A stretch of 64,000 nt of DNA from Embiotoca jacksoni (lineage: Eukaryota; Chordata; Actinopteri; Embiotocidae). The notes below the pieces were generated by a model. That model saw only the letters and a program-made list of their open reading frames with translations, did no database searches and was not told the DNA's origin. Both the position numbers and the translations under genes were made by a program. This document shows, piece after piece, positions 1-12,800 of this stretch (the first letter of the stretch is position 1; each line of letters opens with the position of its first letter). The DNA lies in contig JAKOON010000011.1 in assembly GCA_022577435.1 (NCBI GenBank), forward strand, positions 18,573,302 to 18,637,301, written 5' to 3'.

Positions 1-641
1 CTGGCCACCGTTATCCCTGATCTGTACTGGACCTCTGCCAAACGCAGCAGCGCTGAACGTCACATGTGGCTGTTTACTGTGATTTCTGCAGCCTTAAGTG
101 ACTCAATTTGTAGCAGCATCTCTGAAAATTACATCAAAGATGTTAAAATGGCTTTAAGCTACTTTGGGAATTATCGCAGCAACATATAGAAGTTCATTTT
201 AAATTGGGGCCAGGGGATTTGAGGCATGTGATATAATCACAATGTCCCCTGTTCTAATCTAGCCAGCGACACCACCCATCCCAACTAATCCTCATTTCTT
301 GTCCGTTTCCACTATATCCTAACTAAGGCAAAAAAAAAAAAAAGAAAAGGACAAATTCATGTTTACATCCTTACATTCAAACATAAAAAAAAATTCTAAG
401 AGCTTTTTCCAAAATCTTTGTCCACCAAAAGAAAACCTGTGTTCAGATATTCCTAAATCATAACCATGTAGAAATGTAGAAAATCCAGATAACCACAATG
501 TGAAGAAGAGAAACTGTTTGCACCAAACGATGACAGATTAACAGAAATCAAAGCACACTAGAAAAAAGGTGAAATGAGAAGGAGGCATCATGCAGGTTTT
601 TTTTGTTGTTGTTTTAGGCAGGAAGGTGGGGTTGGACTTAC
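1..641. other. znf618 intron, no exon recognised
   Basis: Intron downstream of the last exon found. I see only poly-A stretches. The first 187 bases are open on the plus strand, but the translation has no recognisable domain. Confidence 0.5.
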
Positions 642-686
642 TCTGTGTTGTAGAGAAGGAGCTGGCCACCAGAGGGCTCGGAGTTC
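642..686 (-). CDS. znf618: znf618 candidate 45-bp exon
   Basis: Between the acceptor TCTTGTCAACAG and the donor GTAAGT lies a 45-bp open segment, phase 1-1, reading GTPSPLVASSFSTTQ after the previous exon. I expected the fourth zinc finger (EPYTCGACG in human) next, so this may be a fish-specific or alternative cassette exon before it. The splice sites are good but there is no clear protein match. A CTCF-like motif on the plus strand overlaps it (666-679). Confidence 0.5.
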
Positions 687-1909
687 CTGTTGACAAGAGG
701 ACAGGAAGGAGGAGGAATTTAAGACTACACACACAGTGGGGCATTTTGCATCACTCTTTTCCCATCTGCATTCAATCAGTGCATCAGTGGTGTTGTTTTT
801 TTTTATGTGCAAACAAGATTATCAGCTGAAGATCATTTACTTACAAAACAGCAGATCATTGTAAACATTTCATTGAAGCCAAGATAAAAGTGAAATCTAA
901 TAAACATCGACAAAGGGTCTTGAATGCCACGAAGGAGGGTTGAAACCTCCCCAAGTCTGCTTTCATATTATTATAAATCTGTCAAATACATCACATATCA
1001 CTTTATGAATTAAATATTCAAAACAAAGAAGCAACAATCACATGTAAAATGTTGGAAAATGTAGTCGTCTGTAATATTTCTAGGAGTGTGATGCTGCGAT
1101 CTGCATCATCAGCACTGTGCGGGTTTGGTTTGATCCGATTTGAGGCCAAATCTGATCGATCACGGACCACAAAGTGGCCACTTCTGAATGGGATCAATTC
1201 TGAAAGGTGACGCAGCATATTTCTGAGCATGAGTTTACAACTCTGCTTAACCCACTTTAAACCGGTCAGCGAAGCACAGACAAAACAGCAAAGACAGAAA
1301 ACTCTCATGAACAAGTGAGACTTTTGTAGTTTTTGGGGTCTTTAACTTCGCCTTCATGTTTCTGAATGAGGTGTTTGTAAAGCAGCTGTTATCAGAGCCG
1401 AAGGTGATCCAACATTATATCCAACGAGGTCTCCATTTTCATGTGAAGTAGTAGAATAATAATAATAATGATAGAGCTCTCTGAGTTTTATATAGTAACA
1501 AGTGATACAAGGTAGGTCACGTAAACCTCTTTACGTCCACCGAGTCCTCATCTCAATTTTCAGCTCGGGTGTGAACAGCAAAACACAGTACGGATGGATG
1601 GAAACAGTATTTCTGCAGACAGACATTCGCTTTCACACACACCTGCTTCACAACAGAACTGAAAATACTTTACACCATTAGAGCAGAAATAATACATTTC
1701 CAGACAAGTACACACACATCCACAAAACAAGTGACTCGGTGCTCACCACTTGAATTCTGCGAACTGTTGGTGTCAACCAGACTAGACTGAATCGCACTTT
1801 CCAGTTTCCGCCTGAATGGGCTGTCTGTAAGTGAAAGCACAAGAGAGACAATGACTGACATGCCCATGCTAAACAACGTGAATAATATTTTCAATTCAAG
1901 TTATGAACA

Positions 1910-1996
<87 letters not shown>

Positions 1997-3835
1997 CAGT
2001 GGAGATGAAGCAAACTTAATGACATGCAATTTACACTTAATTTTAGTTTGCAGCATGCAAATCAATCATACTAAGAGCCCTGAAAAAGCATCCAAATGTT
2101 CATATTACATTTAAATATGGGTTTAATTCCTTCTCTTCATTCCATCTTTTTGACCCACTTTTTAAGATGTGAGTGTGTGCCATGCTTTAAATAGTTCTTT
2201 ATGGCAGTCGGAGGGGGGTTGAACCACAAAATGCAGTACGAGTTGGGAGAAAATCCATGATGTTTGACAGTGGACTATTGGTAATGTGTTTGTATGTGTA
2301 TTTGGTTTTGCATATCAAGTGAACCATTTCATTGACTTTTCTTTTCTTATCTTATGAATCTTTCTGGTAAGATACGTTAGCTTTAATGAGACTAACATTT
2401 GGTCAATAGTCTATATTTCATTTTAACGTTTTGAAAAATAATTCAACATGTTTAGCTTGAGGCAATTAAAAAAAAAAAAAATCATACCAAGAAAAAAAAA
2501 CATGAATCACATCCTCACTTGAATCGTGCAATTAACCATTCAGCGAAGGTTAATAGTTTCCAGCAAGGTTGCCACAAAAACAGCTGCAAGGTTACCCAGA
2601 GCCTTACATCCAATCTCTTATGGTTCTCATATCCTTTTTCTACACTGACTCACTGAAACACTGCTCAGCCACAGTGAGTTATGCTTCTACACATTTCCAC
2701 CACACCCTCACAGCAGGACCGTGATATTACTGCGACGGTCTCTGCCCTCAAATCCAGCTATGCCAATACCACCACGGTAAACCGACAGGCTGCACTTTTG
2801 TGGTCATGCGGGCGACAAGAGACACTCACATTTTTAAAAGACAATATTCAGCAGTACACGCAGCGGGTGTTTGGTTTCTGTTCATTTTCACAAGGCTGTT
2901 TTCTTATTTTATCAGCATCCATTTCGGCACAGTTTTGACAGCACTTACCTCCAACAATAGTACAATTTGTTACGCCAGTTACGAAGCATTCAGGTTTTAC
3001 GACACCAAAGAAAAGCACTTATAATTACATTCACTGATTAGCCAAGACATTACGAGCTGGCTAATGTGCTTGCTGGTCCCTTTGTATGCTGCCAAAACAG
3101 TGGCGACCAGGAGAGGCATGTAAGACCTGAAGGTGCCGTGTGGTATCCGCCACTGACATGTTAGAAATGGTCCTTTAAGGGACAGTTTTGAATCGTAGCT
3201 ACTGTGGATCAGACTCAGACACCGTGTTTATTGTTTGTCTCCGCTCAGACGACTGTCAGCAAATAATCACCACTGCTGCCTCGGAGCATCCTGCAAGCCT
3301 TGGAGAAGATGCTCAGGCTAAGACTAGGCAATATATAAAAATTATACTGTTATCAGTATTATATTATTGATACTGTGATATGAGATTAAATCTCATATTG
3401 GATTTTGGGTGTCTTTTCCTGGTTTTAAAGGCTGCATTACAGTAAAGTGATGTCATTTTCTGAACTTCCCAGACTGTTCTAGCTCTTCTATTATTTGCCT
3501 TAACCACTCAACAGTCAGTCCTACAATATCATTGCAATATCGATATTAAGGTATCAAAAATATATATCGATATTTGATTTTGTTCCTGAAACACAACTCA
3601 CCCTTTTACTACAAGAAACAACTTCATTTCAATTATGATGAAATTTATCACGGGCCTTAAAATCTGCGGTTGTTACAAGATAATCAATGTTTTCCTTGTT
3701 TTTCTGATCTGCAAATATTATAAGCAGCTCTGAGTAAAAGGTGCAAAGTAACTCATTCCTCTAGTTTTACGCAACGTTATCAAGGAGCCGGACACAGACT
3801 TTCAATTTCAGCCCCCATTCATAACTGGCACGACT

Positions 3836-3891
<56 letters not shown>

Positions 3892-6800
3892 AGAGGATTA
3901 TGAAGCAATTTTGCTTAAAATTACACAACAACGAACAAAATTTAGGGGGATAAAGTTTTGCTTACTTTTTATCTTCCCAGGTTGGCTGTGACCAAATTTA
4001 CTCATATCCAAACCACATTCCTGCACCCGCGATGTCTTCACATCGAAGGAGCCTACATCGAAAGAGATGCTCACAGTCAAGCGACACGTCGTAAAACTTC
4101 AAAACCAAAAATAACACGTTGGTACTTTCCTCCGCATCACATTAAAATGCAGAAACAAAGACGAATGACTAAAATCTGACTTTATTATTTTTATTCTGGA
4201 TTCCAAAAGTTGAAAATTTTACAATCTTTAATAAAGAGAGTACAGTAAACACACGGACTCACCCATAGGTGTGTGAAGAGCAACATGCTCCTGGTACGGG
4301 TTGAAGTATTTGTACTGCTTCCCACAGAACTCACAAACATAGCTCCCCGTTTCTGGCAACAAGAAAACACACAAACAAACCATTGTTTTCATCCAAAATC
4401 CAGGTTAGTCGTAAAGCAAGTATCAGGTCAGTGTCAAATTTGTTGGATTAGTTGTCTTCAATTAAAAAGGACAGAATCACTCTGTTAATCACGCCTTACG
4501 TCACAAGGAAAAAAGCAGAAAAAACAAAAAGTCCAAATATGAGTGAAGAGGAAGGAGCTGGTGATTCTGACAGTAGCTTCCCCCCCCCCACCCACCCAGA
4601 GTGAAAGTTCCCATCTTTAAATTAACATTTAGCAGTACCTCAACATTAGAGAACAAAAAAATACACGGGTCTCCCTGCATGGTGCGTGGACATTCACACT
4701 ATCCCCCCTTAATCAGTAGGAGTCGTTAGTGCAGTGACAAGTGCAGGCTTCCCACCTGCGAACACTGCCAATTGGGTTTGAAGGGACATGCGCTGCCGCC
4801 GGTTGAACCCGAGGTCTCTGTGGAGGTGGGCGAGAGCTTTTTCCCCTGCGAAAGAGGACTTTTGGACTCATGTTCTGCAACCTTTCCAGGGTGGAGTTAG
4901 CTCATTGTGACCTCATAAGTGTTATTTTTCTAAAATGGATTATCACCATGACTTAAGCCCTTTCATTACAAACTGTGTTAAGTATCGGACACCGGTAGAA
5001 TCAAGCTATAAGGCTAGAAAGGGATTTTCAAAGCCCACTAATCAGGAAGGCCACAACTTAAGATTTCAAATAATATTCTCTGGAGAATAATTGAAATCCA
5101 ACATAAAACAAATTATATCAAAATTTTGTATAAACATTGGGTTACAGCGTCAAACTTATCCCCATCATAAAACTCAAAAGGCAGCTACAAACTATTTATA
5201 TCGTATTCTGCAATCTTGCTCTGTTATGGTAAATCTTCATTTTGGTTTTACAATCATCATGTACAGACATTTTCTAATTAGCTTTAAACTAGGGGTGTAA
5301 CAGGACATATCGTCATCCTGAATGGTTTAGCATGGAACCAGATTTCTTCAACTCGGTACGCTCTGTGATCCAAAGTATTCCCGTCATGTGTCTGTTTACA
5401 CAGCTGTATTCACAGGACCGAAACAAAGTTCCACCTGTAACGTTCTGGCGGTACACCCGGTATTGTCAATATCATGCAAGTTGGGTTAACAGCTGAATGA
5501 GCGACTTCTCAGCTCACACACAGTACCGACCAATCGGCTGTCCTGCTCAGCTGGTTAGCAAGCGGAGCTCGCACTGACTGCATAAAGACCCTGGTTGTTG
5601 TTTTTTTTTTTGTTTTTTTTTACAAACAAGATGCCTCTGTTCTTAGACCTGATGAAAAGAGACAAAGGCAGCATTATTTTGCACGCTTCTAAAATGAAAT
5701 TGCACTTATCTTGATGGATATTTTTACAGGTGAAAGTCTTTTTTTTATATGCCAGAATTTGAGTAACTGAGAACATTTAAAATTAAAATAATTTAGGCAT
5801 TTCTTTTGTTTTGTCTGCCGCACCAAAAATACACCAAACCATGAATGTTGTGTACTGTTACACCACTACTTTAAAAAATAAAAAATAAAATAAAATACAT
5901 CAAACAGTCTTACTTGGTCCAATTTTCTGATAGGGTTCAACTGGCTCCTCCTCTTTAAGGCCATCCACAGGTAACACTACCTGCTCATATGGATCTGAGA
6001 GGAAATAAGTATAGAGATCAGTGAATACATACACTTAATGTAAAATGTGACTTGAGCTCTTTGTGAAATATCATGTTGTTCCCAGCTGAAGAATCACATG
6101 TTTATTTATTGACTGCTTTTCTGAGGTCACTCAACTTTGTCAAATGTCATTGCGGTCACAAACGGTCACACGGCCTTGAAGTGGAAAGTTATACATAGCT
6201 TATTCTTCCTTTCCATCTGGATTTAAATAATATCACAAACATGTACTCAAAATGAAAATAAAAAAGGGAAATGTCTTTGACGAGCAGCTTTTACATTGAT
6301 TGTACAAGCCTGTCTGAAATGCATTTAAAACATACTCTGGCCATTTACTGTATTTGGGTAAAAAAGCTCCAATTTTTTTTCTTATCTCCTCCATTTTACC
6401 ATTTTGCTCAGATTTTGCTCCTGCTGCATAAAATAGAGATTCTACTCTGAGAGTGAAATAGGAAGCTCACCGAATGGCTCTTAAGCTCAGGTTTTCGGGA
6501 GTTTCAAAGAGAAAAAAATTACTTGTCATGCAAATCGTGCAAAAACTCCTGGTTACCATCAACTGCATGCAGGTCGCGGTGCTCCTGGAAGCAGCTGTAG
6601 TATTTGTACTTCTTGCCGCAGATGTCACAGGAGTAACGGAAGCTACCTGCAAGGTGAAAAGGTGGAGAGACCGCCACAGTTTATATGTGAGTGACATACA
6701 GGCTAGCAGACAATGGATATCATTGACAACCAGTATTTTGTGGAAGGCCATATACATTTAAAATGCAATAATACTAAAACACAGATTATAAAGCAGGAGA

Positions 6801-9800
6801 GATGGGACTTTAACATGAATCTTGGACATGGCAGATACAGCACACACATTTTAACCAATTGAACTCCACCACACAGCAATTTAATAAGCACCGAGATGCA
6901 GCTGAACGTCTTGAACCCCAAGGTGCTCCAGTTGCTTCTCATAAAATGAACAATAGAGTTCTGTTTTTAGTCTTTCTGCAGTAGAAACTTGGATAAATGA
7001 GCAAACAAATAAGTACAGAGGATCAGATTTGATTGCATGCAGACAGACAGGGAGGCTAAATGAGATTAGGTAGATGAATCCCAAGGGAAAAGGTGAGGGA
7101 AAAGTTAATAATGAATGTATTACTTTTATGAGTAACATCTACATGAAAACAAAGCTAAAAATATGCGTATGCAAATTGTATTTTAATGCAAATTCAAAGC
7201 CGCATTTTGAATTCCAATTAAATTTAAAAATGGTGAAGTATGGTAGAACAACTTCTGAAGATTAAAATAGCAAATTGTTTTTGCGTTTTAATTTGCCATG
7301 TATGGACTTGCACAAACTGAACATTATGAATATAAACTGAATTATTTATTTTTTTAATGTACATTAATATCACTTTACGTTTATAAGTTAACAATTGATT
7401 TAGCTTTCATAGACATTTCTTGTAAACTCTATAAAAGACTAACAGAGTAAAAGGACATAGGGGATGCAGATTGCTTCTTTTCCTCATGTTAATTTTGTTG
7501 CAGGGTGAAGTATTGCGCAGCCAGGCGGCCATTGAAAAGTAAGAACATCTGAAGAGTCTCGGCAATCTGTTGCATAAACTGTGTCTCAGAGCAACTGGAA
7601 GACAATATTAGTTTCTGACCACGTTCCTCCACTTGGTTTCTTTTCCCCATGATAACACGTCTGAGTGATGTTGCCGCAGCAGAAAGCCTCTCAGCACACA
7701 CCTACACGACAAATGTTTTAGCATTTAGCAACCGAGCGACAACTTCTAAATTTCTCTCCTCGCCGGTCTCGAGGGCGACTCTCAGCGCGGTGACCTGGAT
7801 TACGGTCTGGATTCGGGTTTGCAGTTTGGTCTGAACTGAGCTCTTGTCGTGCTTTAAAAACATTAAAATTTGTAATTAGATTTTTTTTTTATTTTTTTTT
7901 TTAAACAAAGCAAATGGCTGTGCTACAAAATGTGACACAAGTGGGCCCAGAAAAATATGACAATGCTGATTTAAAAACAACAATTTTCTTCATTTCACAC
8001 ACCAAATGGGATCATGAAATTTATGCTTAACTAGCGACAACGACGATTATTAGGGTGCCTAACTGTAATTGCATTTATAACACCTCAAGGGAACAGTACC
8101 ATGCATATTCTATAATTTTCCCTCAAATTAACATGATTAAAACTATTTTCCACAAATTAGTGGATTCCTGGCATTTGTCCGTGTAATTAAAGCTCACATA
8201 ACATCATTGCTGCGAGCACAGGTGAGGACACATTCAGAGTAAAATCGATAAAAGAATAAAAATAGAGATAATTGGTTATGGATGCATTTTCCCTGCAGGT
8301 TGGACTCTCTTTATTGTTACGTTTCTGTGCACCTACTTTTACAAAGCCACAGTCAGACAAAAACACAGCCAAATAAAAGCAAGGACTGCAAAAGGCAGGA
8401 CTATTTCAAATAAAATAGCAAAAGGGCCGAATAGGAAGATCACTGGGGGATAGGGGGCCACACAGAATATTCAATAAATAACTATTAATGAGAAACAGAT
8501 ATATTAATACATGGAATAAACTTGTCATATGCATCTCTTTTACGGAATACATTTCAGACAGCAAAATAAAAGATGAACATAGTGAAACAGTTTGGGCCTG
8601 TTTATGATGTCATCAAAACAATTCCATGCAAACATAAAATGCTTATTGCAGGTCCATATCCATATTTGTTTAAAAGGTAAAACAGTACAACTGTATCCAG
8701 ACAGGTGCTGTAAACTCAGCTAAGAAAAGTTTTCAAACATGGAAAACAACAAAAAATACACAAGGACAGAAGTGACGAATGTGAAACTAAAAAAATGTGA
8801 GAAACTGTGAAAAAAAAAAAGAGCTGCGGTTTTGAATAAGGAAAACTCAGAGAAAATAGCATTATGTAAGCCTTCAAATCTAATTTTGAATTTTGCAAAA
8901 CCTTTTATTCGATTTCTAGCTTTCAAACACTTAATTTAAACCTTTCAAAGCTTTTTTTCAGTTTTGAAAGATGGCATGATATTCATGCCATAAACTTAAG
9001 ACTAGACTTGTAATTTATTTTTCATGTGGCTCAAGAGAAAAAGTCCATCCCATGAAGTCATTACTTTCATAATTCAACCAATTAGCAACTATTTCCTGCT
9101 CACTGATTTTGACAAAACACAATGAAATATCTCAGGAAATATTTATTCTGACATCATTCAAATTAATTTGGAAATCATAGATATTTTTAATTTAATAAGG
9201 ACTACAATTATGGTATATTTAACATTCAAAAAGCACAGTTTGTGTTTTCAGTTTTAGGTGGCACAGAGTTTTGATTTAACAAAACTGAAAGCATGCTGTA
9301 AATTAACGATAAAACAAATTTTCGTTTTCTTTTTGACGATGGATTAAGTGTGTGGGGAGCTTGATAACCACCATTACGTTGCGCTCATGTTATTTCTATT
9401 CCGTCTATTTTGATTCCAGAGATATCCTGATGTGCTTGAGAAATATGAACCCATGTTTCTAAGAATCCTCCTGCAAAGTTAAAGTTAAATCCGTTTCACA
9501 CGTTATAATTTCAAGATCAATTTGTGATTTGTAATTCGGGACCGCAAGTTTTTGTTGTTGTGTTTTTTGTATTTTTATATTTGTGTTTTGCACTTCAAAG
9601 CCGCTCATTTTTGTGGTTGCGTTTTCTTTTTGTTTTTGTGTTTTGCACCTCAGGACCACAGGTTTTTGGGGAGTTTTTGCATTTATGTGTTTTGCACTTT
9701 AGGACTGCTCGTTTTTGTTGTTGTGTTTTGCACTTCAGTGCCACCATAGTTTTGGCATCTGATTATTTAAATACATCCTGCCAAAGCTAGACTTCTTGGA

Positions 9801-12800
9801 TGGTATTTTATTGTCTCCTCGGTACCTGGAGCAACACACCCCCACCAACGCCTACATTTTATTTAAACACGGGGCTGTTTCTGGTCTTAACGCCCACTTA
9901 ATCAAAACTAAGGAAAGTTTTTTCTAGCCATGCTCCCAAAATACTCTCTTCAACTCCAAGAACTCCTCCACAACACAGCCTGTGTTGACTCCAAAATGTT
10001 CCTATGCTAAAACTTGTTAAATGCAGGGACATTTATTTCATAAAATATACTATCTGGAAAATCCAGGCTTATTATCCGCTGGCCTAATTTTATTTTCCAC
10101 AAATTCTCAAATGCAGGCTTTCAGTGACCCAGAATAAGTTGCTGTTGGTCTTGTGTTAAGCAGACTTAATGTGGAGGTTACACTGACGCCAAACCTTCGC
10201 AGTGCTGCCTTAAACTGGAGGCTTTAATTACTGTTGGTGTCTGATATGTAGATCCAGTGTTTATCTCAAGGCAATCACTCCATGAATTTATTAAGATCAA
10301 TCACTCGTCTCACTCATCACTTTCTGCCACCTTTTTTTGGTGCCACATGGACTGCTAAAGTTATATTTAAAAATACACACATAAATTGATATGCCAGTCA
10401 TTATCAAGTAGAAAGTCTAAATATATGGCATCAACAAAAAAATGCTTTGCAGATCCTCTTACAAATTTAATCTAATAGCAATTTATTTGCCAAGAAGCCT
10501 CACTGGCCTACTTATTAACACTGTCACAGACCTTTTGGTTACACTGTGTTTGTAATTTTCCTACTACTTAAAAAAAAAAAAAAAAAAAAAAAATCTCGTT
10601 CTCCCTGCATAAAGATGATTGTTCTTTTCTACCTTTCACGTTCATACTGCTGCCTTTAAGCGATGTGCACATTCACGTAATGATTGCCGAGAGTGCATGT
10701 AGGAAGATTTATAAATAACTCAAGTACTACTCTGAGGTAAGAGTATTTTTAGTCCTAATCAAACTTTCACCATGATGTCAAGATGCCTGATAAACGCAGG
10801 TCCTGGTGGCTGATATAGACTGCCATTCAAAGATTAAAATCACAATTCCAGCATTAATTTTTATAGGCAGTCTCAGGTTTACCTCAGGTAAACTAGAAGA
10901 ACTCATGATGCCAAACAATACGTCCTGTGCGCAACTCATACGTACTTTTAGAGTGGCTCAGTTTTAACCAATTTCCTTAAATATTCAAACTTCTATAAAC
11001 AACCAAACATCGCTGTAATTGTTAGAACATTGTGTCCGTGTCACAATACAATGAGGTTAAGTCTGAGATTTACAGTGGAACGACAAGTCCACTAAATAAT
11101 AAACAACATGCTAATAAAGTTGTTTAGTGGATGAGTGTGAACGTGTACTCACTGTTGGGTGTCTGGGGTAAACCATCTGCAACCATGCTCTCTGATTCTA
11201 CAGTTGAAAAACAGGACAAAGAAGAGTTGGACTTCAACGAGTACCGTAATGCCAACATGTGCTCACAGCTTTCAACCTGAATTTCACATTGAAGTAATTC
11301 AGAGGACAATAAAACAAGATTATTGTATAAAATACAATCCCTGGCCAGAACTGAACATACATGACTCATGTTGGAGAAGTGAATCATTTCAGGAAAAGGA
11401 AAAACACAGCAGTCAATTATTATTTGACTTCTCGCAAAGACAAGTGAAGAAAACGATCTTACCTCTGTGTGCCCTCACGTGTGTCTGAAAGCAGTTATAA
11501 TACTTGTACTTCTTCCCGCATACCCCACACACATATGAACCTGCATGAAAATACATATCAGCGTCATTCAAACAAAGTAATAGTAGCATCAGGAATGTAT
11601 ATACAAAAGAAAAATCAGAAAAACAGATTCATTTGTGTCGTAAAGCTGTTAATGTTCTCTTTCCTACGCCTTCAAATTTACAGTGATTCCACTGAGACGT
11701 TTCTTCCACTTCTGTTTCCTAAAAGGGAAAAATTATTACAAAACTGATTCATTGACTGAGCCAAGACAAATAACATCAGGACCAACGACGTTATATTTAA
11801 ACGGGTCAGTATCAGCCATAAAAAGTGTCCAAGGAGCCATCAAAGGCTACAAGGTGCAACGGAGCACCAGAAAGTTTTGATCGAAGCTGCGAGTGATAAC
11901 ATTCATCATCAAACACTCGTTTATTAGGTACAGCTAACGAGAACTAACGCAGTCTGAGGTTTTAGAGGTGTTGATTACATTAATAAAGATTTACTAAATA
12001 CTATAAACATTATTACCCGTGTAAAAGGTAGGATTTAATGAAACGGCGGTTGTGTAACAACTGCATTAGCTAATGCTGGGTGTACCTAATAAACTGACCA
12101 CTGAATCTCTTTTCAGTGCATACATTTGCACATGTACACATACACAGTGCATGTAATTGCAATTTGCAATAATAGCATTAATCATCACCATTATCATGTG
12201 AAAGAATCGACTTTGCAAAAGAGTGGAAGGCAAATATGAACAAAAACTTTTACGTTCCAGCTCACCCAAATTACAGAGCAACATATTTGATCATTTCCCA
12301 CGAATGTTACACACTAGCGATGTAGATGGGTGTTATTGGCCCCAGATTTGGAGATATTTAATGTTTCAGCTGCCGTCCCAATACACTGCCATACCAATAT
12401 ACAAGAATTGTATTTGTTCTCACAGGATTGAAAAACCACATTTAAAAAAAAAAATTGCACAGCAACTGCACGGTGTCAGTAGTTTTCATAGAGGCCGTTT
12501 CTTTTGAGGAAGTTCTCCAAAAAAACTGCCCACAGTGACATTTCTGAATTATCTTCAGTGACTATAAACATTGTTTTTCGTAAACTGGCACTGGGGTTCA
12601 ATTTCCTGAAATGCCATTTTTGAATGCCGTGCACTTTTGAGTTCAACAGTCAGGAAGCAACGTCAGGGTCAAAAGACACCAGACATGATTGCCGTCAGCA
12701 AATGCACGTATATGTCCATATGTACATTCACACACCTATGCATGAGTCTGTGCTCTTCGTTGGAGGAGGAGTACCAAGGGCAAACATACCCTCGGTCTGA

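Larger units (their letters stand above)
1825..4262. other. znf618 intron with two microsatellites and a MITE
   Basis: Contains (CA)n at 1913-1995, a MITE at about 3318-3585 and (TG)n at 3838-3889. Around 3050-3180 there is a segment that resembles widespread fish repeats but was not classified. The 85-codon plus-strand frame at 2681-2938 has no recognisable domain. Confidence 0.6.

Noticed and set aside
1..187. Open plus-strand frame at the left edge (starts LATVIPDLYW)
   Set aside because: No family recognised, no splice context and truncated by the edge.
4700..4800. tRNA gene on the plus strand
   Set aside because: Box-like motifs occur but no cloverleaf with matching stems could be drawn; kept only as a possible SINE relic.
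11159..11488. 109-codon plus-strand frame over two znf618 exons
   Set aside because: Opposite-strand shadow; the minus strand holds the conserved zinc-finger coding and splice sites.
12728..12789. Continuation of the znf618 start exon past 12790
   Set aside because: A consensus donor GTATGT lies at 12789 and the downstream finger exon joins in phase, so the extension is intron.
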